From an uncultured bacterium (GTDB lineage Bacteria > Patescibacteriota > Minisyncoccia > Phycocordibacterales > UBA918), in the NCBI GenBank assembly GCA_903839715.1, contig CAIMDH010000022.1, positions 1 to 9,564 on the forward strand: a stretch of DNA of 9,564 nt. The letters are read 5' to 3'. Both the position numbers and the translations under genes were made by a program. This document shows positions 1-6,674 of this stretch, in pieces; position 1 is the first letter of the stretch, and every line of letters starts with the position of its first letter. The notes beneath the pieces are model-generated. The model did not search any database, had not been told where the DNA came from, and saw only the letters and a list, made by a program, of their open reading frames with translations.

Positions 1-509
1 ATGCAGTCGATATCAAAGAAAATTTGCTTTGGAACATCCCCTTAACGGATACCGAACGTCTGGAAATACTGGAGCATATCGCTAAAGTCCGGGCCACTCT
101 TCCGTATAGTATTAACGAAGACTGGAATCCTATAGAAGATCGTGGTGCTCAGATCACATTTAGTCCAATTGGTAACACTGCCCCAAACGACATAAAACTA
201 GCATTTGATCCGGATCGAAAAAAACGCGACGCGATGCTTGTAGCTATCCCTTTTATATCAAAAGACTTGGTGGTAAAAATCGGTGGCTCTACTAGCTTTG
301 ACTACATTCCAAAAGATCGACATAAAGGTACTAATGTCAAGAAGTTAATTGACTACATGGGCTGGAATAAAGACGAATGTGTGTACTTTGGAGATGGCTT
401 GTACCCTGGTGGCAATGACGAGCCAGTCATTGGTGTTATTGAGACTATACCTGTCACAGATCATCTTGATACATACAAAAAACTCCGTGAGATGTTTGTG
501 TCTGAATAG
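1..509 (+). CDS. Phosphomannomutase-like HAD-IIB enzyme, 5' end missing
   Basis: This is the C-terminal part of a HAD-superfamily subclass IIB protein resembling eukaryotic-type phosphomannomutases, cytosolic enzymes that interconvert mannose-6- and mannose-1-phosphate for sugar-nucleotide synthesis. Visible motifs are RGAQITFSPIG (about nt 141-173), GGSTSFDYIPKDRHKG (from nt 282) and YFGDGLYPGGND (nt 384-419); the last matches the GD-x4-GGND acidic metal-binding motif of phosphomannomutases. The frame is open from base 3 with no stop, so the in-frame TTG at 24 is not the real start; the catalytic N-terminal aspartates lie outside the window. The gene ends with TAG at 507-509, 22 bases before a hairpin terminator. 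Family assignment is confident; mutase versus phosphatase activity (the related sucrose-phosphate-phosphatase group) cannot be decided without the N-terminus. Confidence 0.85.
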   Translation, partial: AVDIKENLLWNIPLTDTERLEILEHIAKVRATLPYSINEDWNPIEDRGAQITFSPIGNTAPNDIKLAFDPDRKKRDAMLVAIPFISKDLVVKIGGSTSFDYIPKDRHKGTNVKKLIDYMGWNKDECVYFGDGLYPGGNDEPVIGVIETIPVTDHLDTYKKLREMFVSE

Positions 510-530
510 GTAAAGGAGCAACTTAGTCAC

Positions 531-553
531 AAAAACCTGCACTGCGGGTTTTT
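531..553. terminator. Bidirectional rho-independent terminator
   Basis: AAAAACCTGC (531-540), a three-base loop ACT, then GCGGGTTTTT (544-553). Ten pairs form with one T:G wobble, and the A-run and T-run give a U-tract in either direction. It sits between two convergent genes whose stops are at 509 (+) and 571 (-), so it can serve both. Confidence 0.85.
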
Positions 554-570
554 AGAGTCACAAATTTTAC

Positions 571-1065
571 TTATTGAACCTGCAGACCTGAATCTGGATT
601 CAGTTTGGCGTCTCGTAGGCAACTATTTAGTTCTGTAGTCTCTGTCCAACCGCAGTCGCCGGTACTCTGACGCTCACATACTGTCGTTTTGTAGCACGCA
701 TACTCAGCACTCCATTCGCAAGTAGTCATAACGTCTTGTTGTTCTGAACAGACTTGGCCACTGCATCCTCCAACATAACATCCGTCTCCTTTTACCTGTG
801 ATGGCAGCACTGTAGCCGGGGATGGTTCAACAGCACTAACTTCATTTGGTGGGAGTTCTTCTGGAAATTGTATGAGATCTGGGGTTGGTTCAACTGGACT
901 TGGTACAATCGGTGGAGTAGTAACTATCTCAGGCACCACCTCTTCTGCAGGAACATTTGATAGCTCAACAACTGACTTTGCTGAGTCCATTATCCGCAAA
1001 ACCAAAAAAACAGTGAGGAAGATACTGAATAATGTAATGAGAACTAGTGTACGAGAGTGCATCAT
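571..1065 (-). CDS. Membrane-anchored eight-cysteine-cluster protein
   Basis: A 164-residue protein of unknown function. Residues 6-25 form one hydrophobic segment (signal anchor; there is no lipobox cysteine). Residues 40-90 are a Pro/Glu/Val-rich linker. The C-terminal 70 residues hold exactly eight cysteines, at 96, 101, 106, 116, 124, 130, 138 and 149, in the pattern CYVGGCSGQVC, TTCEW, ACYKTTVCERQ, DCGWT, SCL. I recognise this as the small domain named eight-cysteine-cluster domain, found in secreted or membrane-tethered proteins; its role is unknown, and disulfide bonding outside the membrane is inferred. The start is ATGATG, 11 bases after the dehydrogenase stop, with no Shine-Dalgarno, suggesting co-transcription and coupled translation. 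It ends just before the terminator at 531-553. Confidence 0.82.
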   Translation of the reverse strand: MMHSRTLVLITLFSIFLTVFLVLRIMDSAKSVVELSNVPAEEVVPEIVTTPPIVPSPVEPTPDLIQFPEELPPNEVSAVEPSPATVLPSQVKGDGCYVGGCSGQVCSEQQDVMTTCEWSAEYACYKTTVCERQSTGDCGWTETTELNSCLRDAKLNPDSGLQVQ

Positions 1066-1076
1066 AGTGATATGTG

Positions 1077-2087
1077 TTATTTTAGAACTACTGCAAATGT
1101 CGGGGTACCAACCAGACTCTCTTTGATATTAGTAATGGTGGTTTCCGTAATTTCGCGCTTTGCTTCTTTAGTATTAAAAGCCATGTGTGGCGTAATGATG
1201 ACATTTGGCATGTCGAGCAGCTCATGTTCTGCAGCAAAAGCCCGCCAGACAGCCATATCGATATTCTTGCCATCAATGAGCTTCATTTCATCCTTGAGAT
1301 ACTCCTCACCTTCATACACATCGAGTCCAGCACCTGCCAGATGACCCGACTTGAGGGCATGTATTAGAGCTACCGTATCAATAAGTGTCCCCCGTGCAGT
1401 ATTAATGATGTATGCACCAGGCTTTGTCAGCGCTAGTGTTTCAGTATTGAGTAAGTGGTAGTTTTCGGGAGTAGAAGGAGTATGGAGAGTGACAATATCG
1501 GCTGTACTGAGCACTTCAGCGAATGTACCGTACTCTACGCCAAGAGTAGCGGCAAATTCTGCATTTGGATACAAATCAAATGCCTTTATCTTCATCCGGA
1601 AGCCATGAGCAATTTCACAGACTCGCTTGCCGATAGCACCAGTACCAATGACAGCGATAGTCTTACCGCTAAGGTCAAATCCTTCATGAGTGACAACATC
1701 GAGATTGCCATTGGAGCGCAGAAGTTCGTACATTGGGTATGCCTTTCGTGAAAGCTCAAGCATGAGCGCAAATGTATGCTCAGCGACAGTTTGAGAGCCA
1801 TAATGTGGTACATAAGAGACTATAATACCCTTCTCCTGAGCATGAGCGACCGCAACATGCTCAAATCCAGTTGAACGGAGGGCAATCACCTTGAGATTAG
1901 GCATAGTGTCGAGCATTTCAGCAGTAATCTTTGAGTCAACAAAAATTGAAAGTATTTCTACATCGAGAATCTCTGTTGGAATATATTCACTAAGAGCACT
2001 CTCAATAAATACTATTTGATGCTCAGGTAGCAAATCACGGACTATTTGCTCTTCACCCAGATATGGGGTTACATATGCTAATTTCAT
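1077..2087 (-). CDS. D-isomer-specific 2-hydroxyacid dehydrogenase (D-lactate dehydrogenase-like)
   Basis: A 336-residue cytosolic NAD-dependent oxidoreductase, of the usual length. The fold shows an N-terminal substrate domain, a Rossmann GTGAIG at 148-153 with Asp171 at the end of the next strand (favouring NAD over NADP), and the family's catalytic triad Arg232 (NTARG), Glu261 (DVYEGE) and His301 (ITPH). The Arg-Glu spacing of 29 equals that in SerA. The insert between Glu and His (about 40 residues) and the lack of an ACT domain fit the D-lactate dehydrogenase branch better than phosphoglycerate dehydrogenase. The likely reaction is pyruvate to D-lactate with NADH, a fermentative role; substrate is inferred. 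It is first in a two-gene unit with the eight-cysteine protein. TATACT lies exactly six bases before ATG, so the mRNA is probably leaderless. Confidence 0.92.
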   Translation of the reverse strand: MKLAYVTPYLGEEQIVRDLLPEHQIVFIESALSEYIPTEILDVEILSIFVDSKITAEMLDTMPNLKVIALRSTGFEHVAVAHAQEKGIIVSYVPHYGSQTVAEHTFALMLELSRKAYPMYELLRSNGNLDVVTHEGFDLSGKTIAVIGTGAIGKRVCEIAHGFRMKIKAFDLYPNAEFAATLGVEYGTFAEVLSTADIVTLHTPSTPENYHLLNTETLALTKPGAYIINTARGTLIDTVALIHALKSGHLAGAGLDVYEGEEYLKDEMKLIDGKNIDMAVWRAFAAEHELLDMPNVIITPHMAFNTKEAKREITETTITNIKESLVGTPTFAVVLK

Positions 2088-2102
2088 GGTTAAAGTATAG
2101 CA
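2088..2102 (-). promoter_or_regulatory. Extended -10 promoter giving a leaderless dehydrogenase mRNA
   Basis: Read on the minus strand, TGCTATACT (2102-2094) is an extended -10 element, followed by six bases (TTAACC) and the ATG of the dehydrogenase. With the usual spacing, transcription would begin on the A of ATG. No good -35 hexamer is visible, as expected for extended -10 promoters, and no Shine-Dalgarno could fit. Confidence 0.65.
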
Positions 2103-2145
2103 TCTCTAAATAGTATGGCGATTAGTTAGTGTTCCGACCGAGGAG

Positions 2146-3465
2146 TTAAGAGTGATGTAACGGCAAAGTAATAATAACATGCGTTCCTACTCCTTTAATT
2201 GACTCAATTTCAATAGTTCCTCCGAGCTGTACGATCAATTGTTTGGTAATCCACATCCCCAGGCCAGTGCCAGTGATTTCTTGCTGTTGTTCTGCGTCTC
2301 CAACTCGAGAAAACGGAGCAAATAATTTTCGTTGATCCTCAGCACTAATACCAAAACCTGTATCGGCGATTGTGCAAACAACTGTTGAACGTTTTGGAAC
2401 TACAGACACTGAAACTGTGCCGGCTTTGGTGTATTTAATTGAATTACTAAGAACGTTAGTAAGGACTTGCGTTAGGCGTTTTTCATCGGTAATGATACTC
2501 AGACTTTCTGTTGGTAATTTCGACTCTAATTGGAGATTTTTAGCTATAGCTACTTGTGTCAGTTCGGTAACAGTTTTTTGTACTACAGCTATCATGTCTA
2601 CGCTTGTGAGTTGAAGTGGTAGTGCTCCCGATTGAATCCGCGCAGCCTCTAAAAAGTCATTAATGAGGTCAAGTAAGCGGTTGGATAAAACCTCGATAGT
2701 CTCTACATAACTTATATGTTCATCGCTTAGCCCACTCTCATGCAAAATGGATGCGTAGCCTTTAATTGCAGTAACTGGTGAACGAAGCTCATGAGCTAGA
2801 CTATTAGCAAACAGGTCACGTTCCTTCAGTGTGTTTTGTGCTTTAGTGAACAATTCCTGGTAGTTGATTTGCTTTGCAATCCAATACGCAAGTCCAATTA
2901 TAAATAAAAAAATCGTAAAGAGTGCAAACAAAGAATTATATGTTCGAGCGCTTAGAATCGATTGGAGATCAGAGAAATCATGTGCGGAGAAAATTACCAA
3001 CCCGCCTTGTGGGGTTACTACATAGCTGTAGGCATGGTCTTCTATATGGCCAGAGGCCTCAAACTGCGTGATGTAGGTCTCACCTGGCTTTAGCTTAGCA
3101 AGTCGGGACGTTTGAGTATCAGTTGCCATCTGACCTATAAACTCTGGTACAGCGTCAGCGATAATGGTTAGTCCTTCAGGACTTTCGGAAGCGACCTTTA
3201 CTGCTACCAAGTCAGAACCTTCCGTTACAAGACCAGGGAGCATGGCACCTACTGGAGTATTAGTAACTAAAAGGCTTTGTATAGTGTCATGTAAGGTACT
3301 GATCCGCCTAAGCTCGAGTGAGCGTACATTATCAGTGCTGGCACTGTGTATATTGTAAAATGCGTATAAAAAGACCAGCGGAAAAATCACAAGCAACCAC
3401 AAAATTATCCAGAGTTTTGAGTGTGACTGGATTGCTAAAAATCCGGCTTTGAGTGCATTTTTCAT
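2146..3465 (-). CDS. Membrane sensor histidine kinase, orphan
   Basis: A 439-residue sensor kinase. A first membrane helix (about 18-37), an extracytoplasmic sensor of about 140 residues with no domain I can name, and a second helix (about 178-197) precede a short linker. The HisKA domain carries the phospho-acceptor His225 (SLAHELRSP); the ATPase domain shows the N box (NVLSNSIKYT, Asn337/Asn341), G1 DTGFG (368-372), the F box LFAPFSR and G2 GTGLGM (399-404). All catalytic motifs are intact. The start ATG lies one base after the stop of the surface-protein gene (TAG-T-ATG) and has no Shine-Dalgarno, so translation is probably coupled. No response regulator gene is in the window, so its partner must lie elsewhere. 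The sensed signal is unknown; context suggests the envelope. Confidence 0.93.
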   Translation of the reverse strand: MKNALKAGFLAIQSHSKLWIILWLLVIFPLVFLYAFYNIHSASTDNVRSLELRRISTLHDTIQSLLVTNTPVGAMLPGLVTEGSDLVAVKVASESPEGLTIIADAVPEFIGQMATDTQTSRLAKLKPGETYITQFEASGHIEDHAYSYVVTPQGGLVIFSAHDFSDLQSILSARTYNSLFALFTIFLFIIGLAYWIAKQINYQELFTKAQNTLKERDLFANSLAHELRSPVTAIKGYASILHESGLSDEHISYVETIEVLSNRLLDLINDFLEAARIQSGALPLQLTSVDMIAVVQKTVTELTQVAIAKNLQLESKLPTESLSIITDEKRLTQVLTNVLSNSIKYTKAGTVSVSVVPKRSTVVCTIADTGFGISAEDQRKLFAPFSRVGDAEQQQEITGTGLGMWITKQLIVQLGGTIEIESIKGVGTHVIITLPLHHS

Positions 3466-3466
3466 A

Positions 3467-5698
3467 CTATTCTATAATGATCTCTTCTTCCTGACGGCGA
3501 GTACGTAGCATATGGCCAAGTAAGACCAGTACGAAGCCTAGCGCAACTACACTCATTGCTACCGATATAATAAATGTTTTTGAGACGTCTGTAGGTAGCA
3601 ATGGGGCCGGAGCAGCGTTGTTTGACTGCTGACTATCTTCATATGTGAAGGCTTGTGCTGTCTTTACAAAACTGAAGGCATTACTTTTTACTACAATGTC
3701 GCCAGTGTTGTCAGTAAGTGCGACATACACCTCATGTGCACCATCATCGAGTTCTTTTTCAAATATGTAGGCAAAACTACCATCGGTATTAGTTTTGACA
3801 GTCACTACGGTTGGAGAACTAAATATATAGAGTGTTACAAAACTATTCGGTAGGCCGTACCCACGAATTTCTGACTTTACTATTGCTTGTGACCCCTCTT
3901 CTCCATGATCAACGATTGGTGCAACATATTCAATTTTAAGCACATCATCGTTTACATATCCAAATTCTTTTGGTGAACTATAATCAATTACTGCCTCGGC
4001 TACAGCATTAGTCGGATCAAAGCCTCTCATAATTTCAATTCCGTCTATAACACCATCAGTATCACTGTCTACTTCTTTTGGATTTGTTTGATAAATAGTA
4101 ACTTCATCATAATCGGAAATACCGTCAAGGTCGCTATCGCGAGCGCTTTTATTATTTGTACGTGCTTTTATGATGTTTTCGGTTGTCTCAATTTTTTGTT
4201 TAATACGATCAATCTCTACTGTAACCAAACGTTCAATCTGCGCCCTATCCTCTTCGTCGCCTCCAGCATCTCTAGAGAGTGCCTTAACTTCTGCTTCTAA
4301 TTCCTCATCTGCCAGTCGTGTGACTGTCTCATCGTCTGTTTGCTCTGCTGAAGCGCGTTTTTGTAAGAGGTTATTGAGAGTATCTGTCCGTATCAGCATC
4401 AGCTCTCTGACTCGTGCAATTTCCGCTGGATCTTCATCCTCAATTGTTTGAGAGATTGTGGTAGTAGAAGTAGGTTGCGGTATTGACGCTGATATCGGTG
4501 GCGGCGGCAAGGCTCTGCGGACTGGAGCAGGCGCTATAATTTTTGGAATAGTTGTTGCTTCGCTACGGAGTGATAAATAGTCAATCTTGGATGTTTCTGT
4601 AGTTGATTCTTTTAATTCTGTTGTTATTTGTTCAATTTCTTTTGTAATAACTGGCACTGACAGAGCAGGTGCGACAATCTCTAACTTATCTGAGGTTTCT
4701 ATATGTACGATTTTTGAAGCTACTCGACCCTGAAGTATTATGTGATATGTACCAGTCGGAATTGAGCTGGTGTCAAACCAATACACATATCCTTCGGGTA
4801 CTTTTGTACTCATCCCAAGAAATGTTCTCTGTACAGAGGAAGAATTACGTAAATATAACTCCACCCTCTCAAAAGTATTCTTTGTTTTTGCTAGAACCTT
4901 AAATATTTTTTTGTTAGGGTTAAATTTCTCTACCTGAAAGTCTACATTGTAAGAAATAGCTCCCGCTACTTCTACTACTGGTTCAGTTAATTTTACCTCA
5001 ATTTCAGGTTCGTTATTTGAAGAAGTTTCAGTGGTGACTACAGGATTATTAGTAGTCACATTTGTATCAGTAGCGGTCTGATGTTTTACAAAAAAGCGTC
5101 TACTCGTGAAGATAGATTTAAGATTAGTGTCCTTGGATAATACAGATACATGAAGAAAATATTCTCCAGCCGGTGCAGACATGGTAGGTAGAAGATAGTA
5201 GGCTCTATCTGCTGTGGCTTGCATGGGATCAATAGTCCTACGATAATTTAGTGTTGGACTAACTAGCTCTAAACGTGGCGAGTGCGCATTTTCAATTCTC
5301 AAAAGAACATTCATATCTTTATCCAGGACTGGAGTCTCAGAAAGATTATGAAACTCGACTTTAGGAGTACGTATTTCAGTTACTGCCTTAGTATCAACAA
5401 AAATCGGGTCATCACTTGTATGTAGAGAAGTACTACTTACCGTATTTTCAGTACTTGATGGTTCATCCGGTAAAAAGGTGTTGGTAGCTGTTTCTGTCGT
5501 AGTGTTTACCTGTTCCGTACATTCAGTTGTGTCACAGATAGTTGCGCGTTGTGATGAAAAGCCGTTTTTTAGAACACCTATGGTACCAAGCACAACTAAT
5601 AAACCTGCAAGAATTACACTGTATCCAAAGAGTACAGAAAATCTTCCAAGTGTGACGAATTTTTGCTTTTTTTTAGAAAGTGAAGCAGGAGTAAACAT
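3467..5698 (-). CDS. Two-TM cell-surface protein with TSP3 calcium motifs and Ig-like domains
   Basis: A 743-residue envelope protein. Residues 22-43 are a hydrophobic anchor. Two beta-rich regions follow, about 100-205 and 235-343, with similar cores (PAGEYFLHVSV and PTGTYHIILQG), probably Ig-like. A proline-rich stretch (384-410) leads into a highly charged helical or coiled-coil segment (about 420-515). Two perfect DxDxDGxxDxxE calcium-binding repeats of thrombospondin type 3 lie at 521-532 and 544-555. A bacterial Ig-like domain (about 600-679), a Ser/Pro linker, a second membrane helix (about 706-730) and a short tail RTRRQEEEIIIE follow. Its exact role (adhesion, wall scaffold, calcium-dependent rigidity) is unknown. 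It is first in a unit with the histidine kinase. TATACT six bases before ATG predicts a leaderless transcript. Confidence 0.85.
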   Translation of the reverse strand: MFTPASLSKKKQKFVTLGRFSVLFGYSVILAGLLVVLGTIGVLKNGFSSQRATICDTTECTEQVNTTTETATNTFLPDEPSSTENTVSSTSLHTSDDPIFVDTKAVTEIRTPKVEFHNLSETPVLDKDMNVLLRIENAHSPRLELVSPTLNYRRTIDPMQATADRAYYLLPTMSAPAGEYFLHVSVLSKDTNLKSIFTSRRFFVKHQTATDTNVTTNNPVVTTETSSNNEPEIEVKLTEPVVEVAGAISYNVDFQVEKFNPNKKIFKVLAKTKNTFERVELYLRNSSSVQRTFLGMSTKVPEGYVYWFDTSSIPTGTYHIILQGRVASKIVHIETSDKLEIVAPALSVPVITKEIEQITTELKESTTETSKIDYLSLRSEATTIPKIIAPAPVRRALPPPPISASIPQPTSTTTISQTIEDEDPAEIARVRELMLIRTDTLNNLLQKRASAEQTDDETVTRLADEELEAEVKALSRDAGGDEEDRAQIERLVTVEIDRIKQKIETTENIIKARTNNKSARDSDLDGISDYDEVTIYQTNPKEVDSDTDGVIDGIEIMRGFDPTNAVAEAVIDYSSPKEFGYVNDDVLKIEYVAPIVDHGEEGSQAIVKSEIRGYGLPNSFVTLYIFSSPTVVTVKTNTDGSFAYIFEKELDDGAHEVYVALTDNTGDIVVKSNAFSFVKTAQAFTYEDSQQSNNAAPAPLLPTDVSKTFIISVAMSVVALGFVLVLLGHMLRTRRQEEEIIIE

Positions 5699-5710
5699 AT
5701 ATTTAGTATA
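5699..5710 (-). promoter_or_regulatory. -10 element giving a leaderless surface-protein mRNA
   Basis: On the minus strand TATACT (5710-5705) is followed by AAATAT and the ATG of the surface protein. The six-base gap is the same as in front of the dehydrogenase, placing the predicted start of transcription on the A of ATG. No convincing -35 and no extended -10 TG are seen. Confidence 0.58.
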
Positions 5711-5782
5711 CGTTATTTTGAAGTAGAGAGTATCTGTTCTTCACAGAAGAGATAGGATCTTGAATTAATCTTACTTTAGACA

Positions 5783-6064
5783 TTAATCCAAGATATGAAA
5801 AATATCATCACAATTATAAGATCCATTACCACCAACCGCTCCATTTACCCCTTTTGGACCACCTGAAACAATAACAGCAAATGAACCATTACCATATGTA
5901 TTTGTACACGCAGTACCTCCGTTTAGTCGTGGAAAGTAGTCTGAATCATAGTAGTAAGCGTTACCCCAAGGATCGAGGGGAGAGTTTATATAGGGACCGT
6001 TCCATTTTGTCGTATCAACTGCAGACCATCCACAACCACCATAACTTAAGGTATATAGATGAAT
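5783..6064 (-). pseudogene. Type IV pilin-like protein, C-terminal remnant without a start
   Basis: An open frame of 93 codons plus stop (TAA at 5783-5785) follows an in-frame TAG (6065-6067) and has no ATG, GTG or TTG until four codons from the end region, so standard gene calling misses it. The translation contains YGGCGWS, WNGPYI, PLDPWGNAYYYDSDY, CTNTYGNGSFAVIVSGGPKG and ends NCDDIFHILD. The GPYI...PxDPWGNxYYY pattern is typical of the C-terminal half of GspG/type IV pilin-like proteins, and the VSGGP and final acidic-hydrophobic tail match small pilins of Patescibacteria. The prepilin peptidase site and N-terminal helix are absent in any frame upstream; the sequence there is the tRNA-derived array. 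I infer loss of the 5' half by recombination. A real start far upstream via frameshift was looked for and not found. Confidence 0.72.
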
Positions 6065-6093
6065 CTAAGCTAAATAAATATGTAGAACTGTAA

Positions 6094-6211
6094 AGTGACG
6101 CAGATTATTCTGTGGTTACAAGTCACTAATTGTATTTGTTCGCTTCGCTCCAATTGTACTAAGTGGCTCCTACCCGGACTCGACTGTCGCAAAGCGACAT
6201 GTCTCTGTCTT
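6094..6211. repeat. Palindromic tRNA-derived unit 1
   Basis: First unit of a tandem array. It opens with AGTGACGC (6094-6101), whose minus-strand extension resembles the tRNA-Ala promoter, then a small hairpin CGCAGA-TTAT-TCTGTG (6099-6114), the linker TTACAAGTCACTAA, and a 76-bp block (6136-6211) identical to one in unit 3. The block holds a stem-loop around TTCGCTTCGCTC, a stretch TGGCTCCTACCCGGACTCGA (6164-6183) that reads on the minus strand like the T-loop-to-3' end of a tRNA, and a hairpin TGTCGC-AAA-GCGACA (6185-6199). No complete tRNA can be folded. Confidence 0.75.
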
Positions 6212-6345
6212 CTACAGAGGCCACACAAGCTATGCAGTTTGCTCTGTGGTCACGAGTTACTAACTATAATCTTTCGCTCTGCTCAGATTCAAGTAAGTAC
6301 TCTCGACCCCGGCGCACTCGTGGCAAAGCCACATCGTTTACGCCC
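6212..6345. repeat. Palindromic tRNA-derived unit 2 (diverged copy)
   Basis: It begins with a hairpin closed by CTACAGAG (6212-6219) and CTCTGTGG (6242-6249). From 6243 it aligns without gaps to unit 1 at a constant offset of 134 bases over about 62 positions; by eye roughly two thirds are identical, with 18 of the first 21 matching. The ACTCG block and the terminal hairpin recur as GTGGC-AAA-GCCAC (6320-6332), where one base pair is flipped from C-G to G-C relative to units 1 and 3. Confidence 0.68.
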
Positions 6346-6506
6346 TCCACAGACTAAAAATAGCCCGCAAGGCCTATTTTCTTAACGTCTGTGGACCCTA
6401 GCGGACTTGGTGTCAGCTCACTAAGTAAAATTGTTCGCTTCGCTCCAATTGTACTAAGTGGCTCCTACCCGGACTCGACTGTCGCAAAGCGACATGTCTC
6501 TGTCTT
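6346..6506. repeat. Palindromic tRNA-derived unit 3
   Basis: An outer stem TCCACAGAC (6346-6354) / GTCTGTGGA (6387-6395) encloses a terminator-like hairpin AAAATAG...CTATTTT (6357-6380, GCAA loop). GTGGACCCTAGCGGACTTG (6391-6409) exactly repeats the last 18 bases plus flank of tRNA-Ala (6591-6609). Next comes a long imperfect stem, 6415-6433 against 6446-6463, around TTCGCTTCGCTC, and the 76-bp block (6431-6506) identical to 6136-6211, including the tRNA-like stretch (6459-6478) and the TGTCGC-AAA-GCGACA hairpin. Confidence 0.75.
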
Positions 6507-6518
6507 TCAAGTCCGCCC

Positions 6519-6540
6519 GCAATGTGCGCAGGCACATTGC
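6519..6540. repeat. Perfect 9-bp hairpin within an inverted tRNA 3' copy
   Basis: GCAATGTGC (6519-6527), loop GCAG, GCACATTGC (6532-6540). It sits between TTCAAGTCCGC (6506-6516) and GTCCACGT (6546-6553), which together are an inverted copy of the 3' end of the adjacent tRNA-Ala. Confidence 0.7.
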
Positions 6541-6545
6541 TTAGT

Positions 6546-6596
6546 GTCCACGTACAATAAATGCCACTCGCAAGTGGCTTTATTGTAAACGTGGAC
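6546..6596 (-). terminator. Hairpin terminator of tRNA-Ala
   Basis: An outer stem GTCCACGT (6546-6553) / ACGTGGAC (6589-6596) surrounds ACAATAAA-GCCACT (6554-6568, one bulged T) paired with AGTGGC-TTTATTGT (6573-6586). It lies immediately after the tRNA on its strand. The outer stem uses the last bases of the tRNA acceptor strand, so outer pairing would compete with tRNA folding. Confidence 0.7.
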
Positions 6597-6664
6597 CCTA
6601 GCGGACTTGAACCGCTCACCTCTTCCATGCCATGGAAGCGCTCTACCGGATGAGCTAAGGGCCC
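6592..6664 (-). tRNA. tRNA-Ala (anticodon GGC)
   Basis: A complete 73-base cloverleaf on the minus strand. Acceptor GGGCCCT pairs with AGGGTCC and contains a G3-U70 wobble, the classic alanine identity element. D arm GCTC/GAGC, anticodon stem CTTCC/GGAAG with loop ATGGCAT (anticodon GGC, decoding GCC), five-base variable loop, and T arm AGCGG/CCGCT with loop TTCAAGT. The discriminator is A. CCA is not encoded (the next bases are CG), so it must be added after transcription. It is the only intact tRNA here and borders an array of partial copies. Confidence 0.96.
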
Positions 6665-6674
6665 AGTGACGCTT

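Noticed and set aside
24..26. TTG as start of the left-edge gene
   Set aside because: The frame is open to base 3 and the protein lacks the family's N-terminal catalytic region, so the gene begins outside the window.
345..542. Minus-strand frame antisense to the phosphomannomutase-like gene
   Set aside because: It lies opposite a conserved coding region and ends beyond the terminator; a shadow frame.
872..1367. Plus-strand frames opposite the eight-cysteine and dehydrogenase genes
   Set aside because: They mirror confidently identified minus-strand genes and have no protein features of their own.
6094..6506. CRISPR array or integron attC array
   Set aside because: The units are 118-161 bp, largely palindromic and not separated by uniform unique spacers; no cas or integrase gene and no attC core GTTRRRY pattern is seen.
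6094..6506. Additional intact tRNA genes in the repeat units
   Set aside because: Only T-loop-to-3'-end-like stretches are present; no D arm, anticodon arm or 5' acceptor strand can be found.
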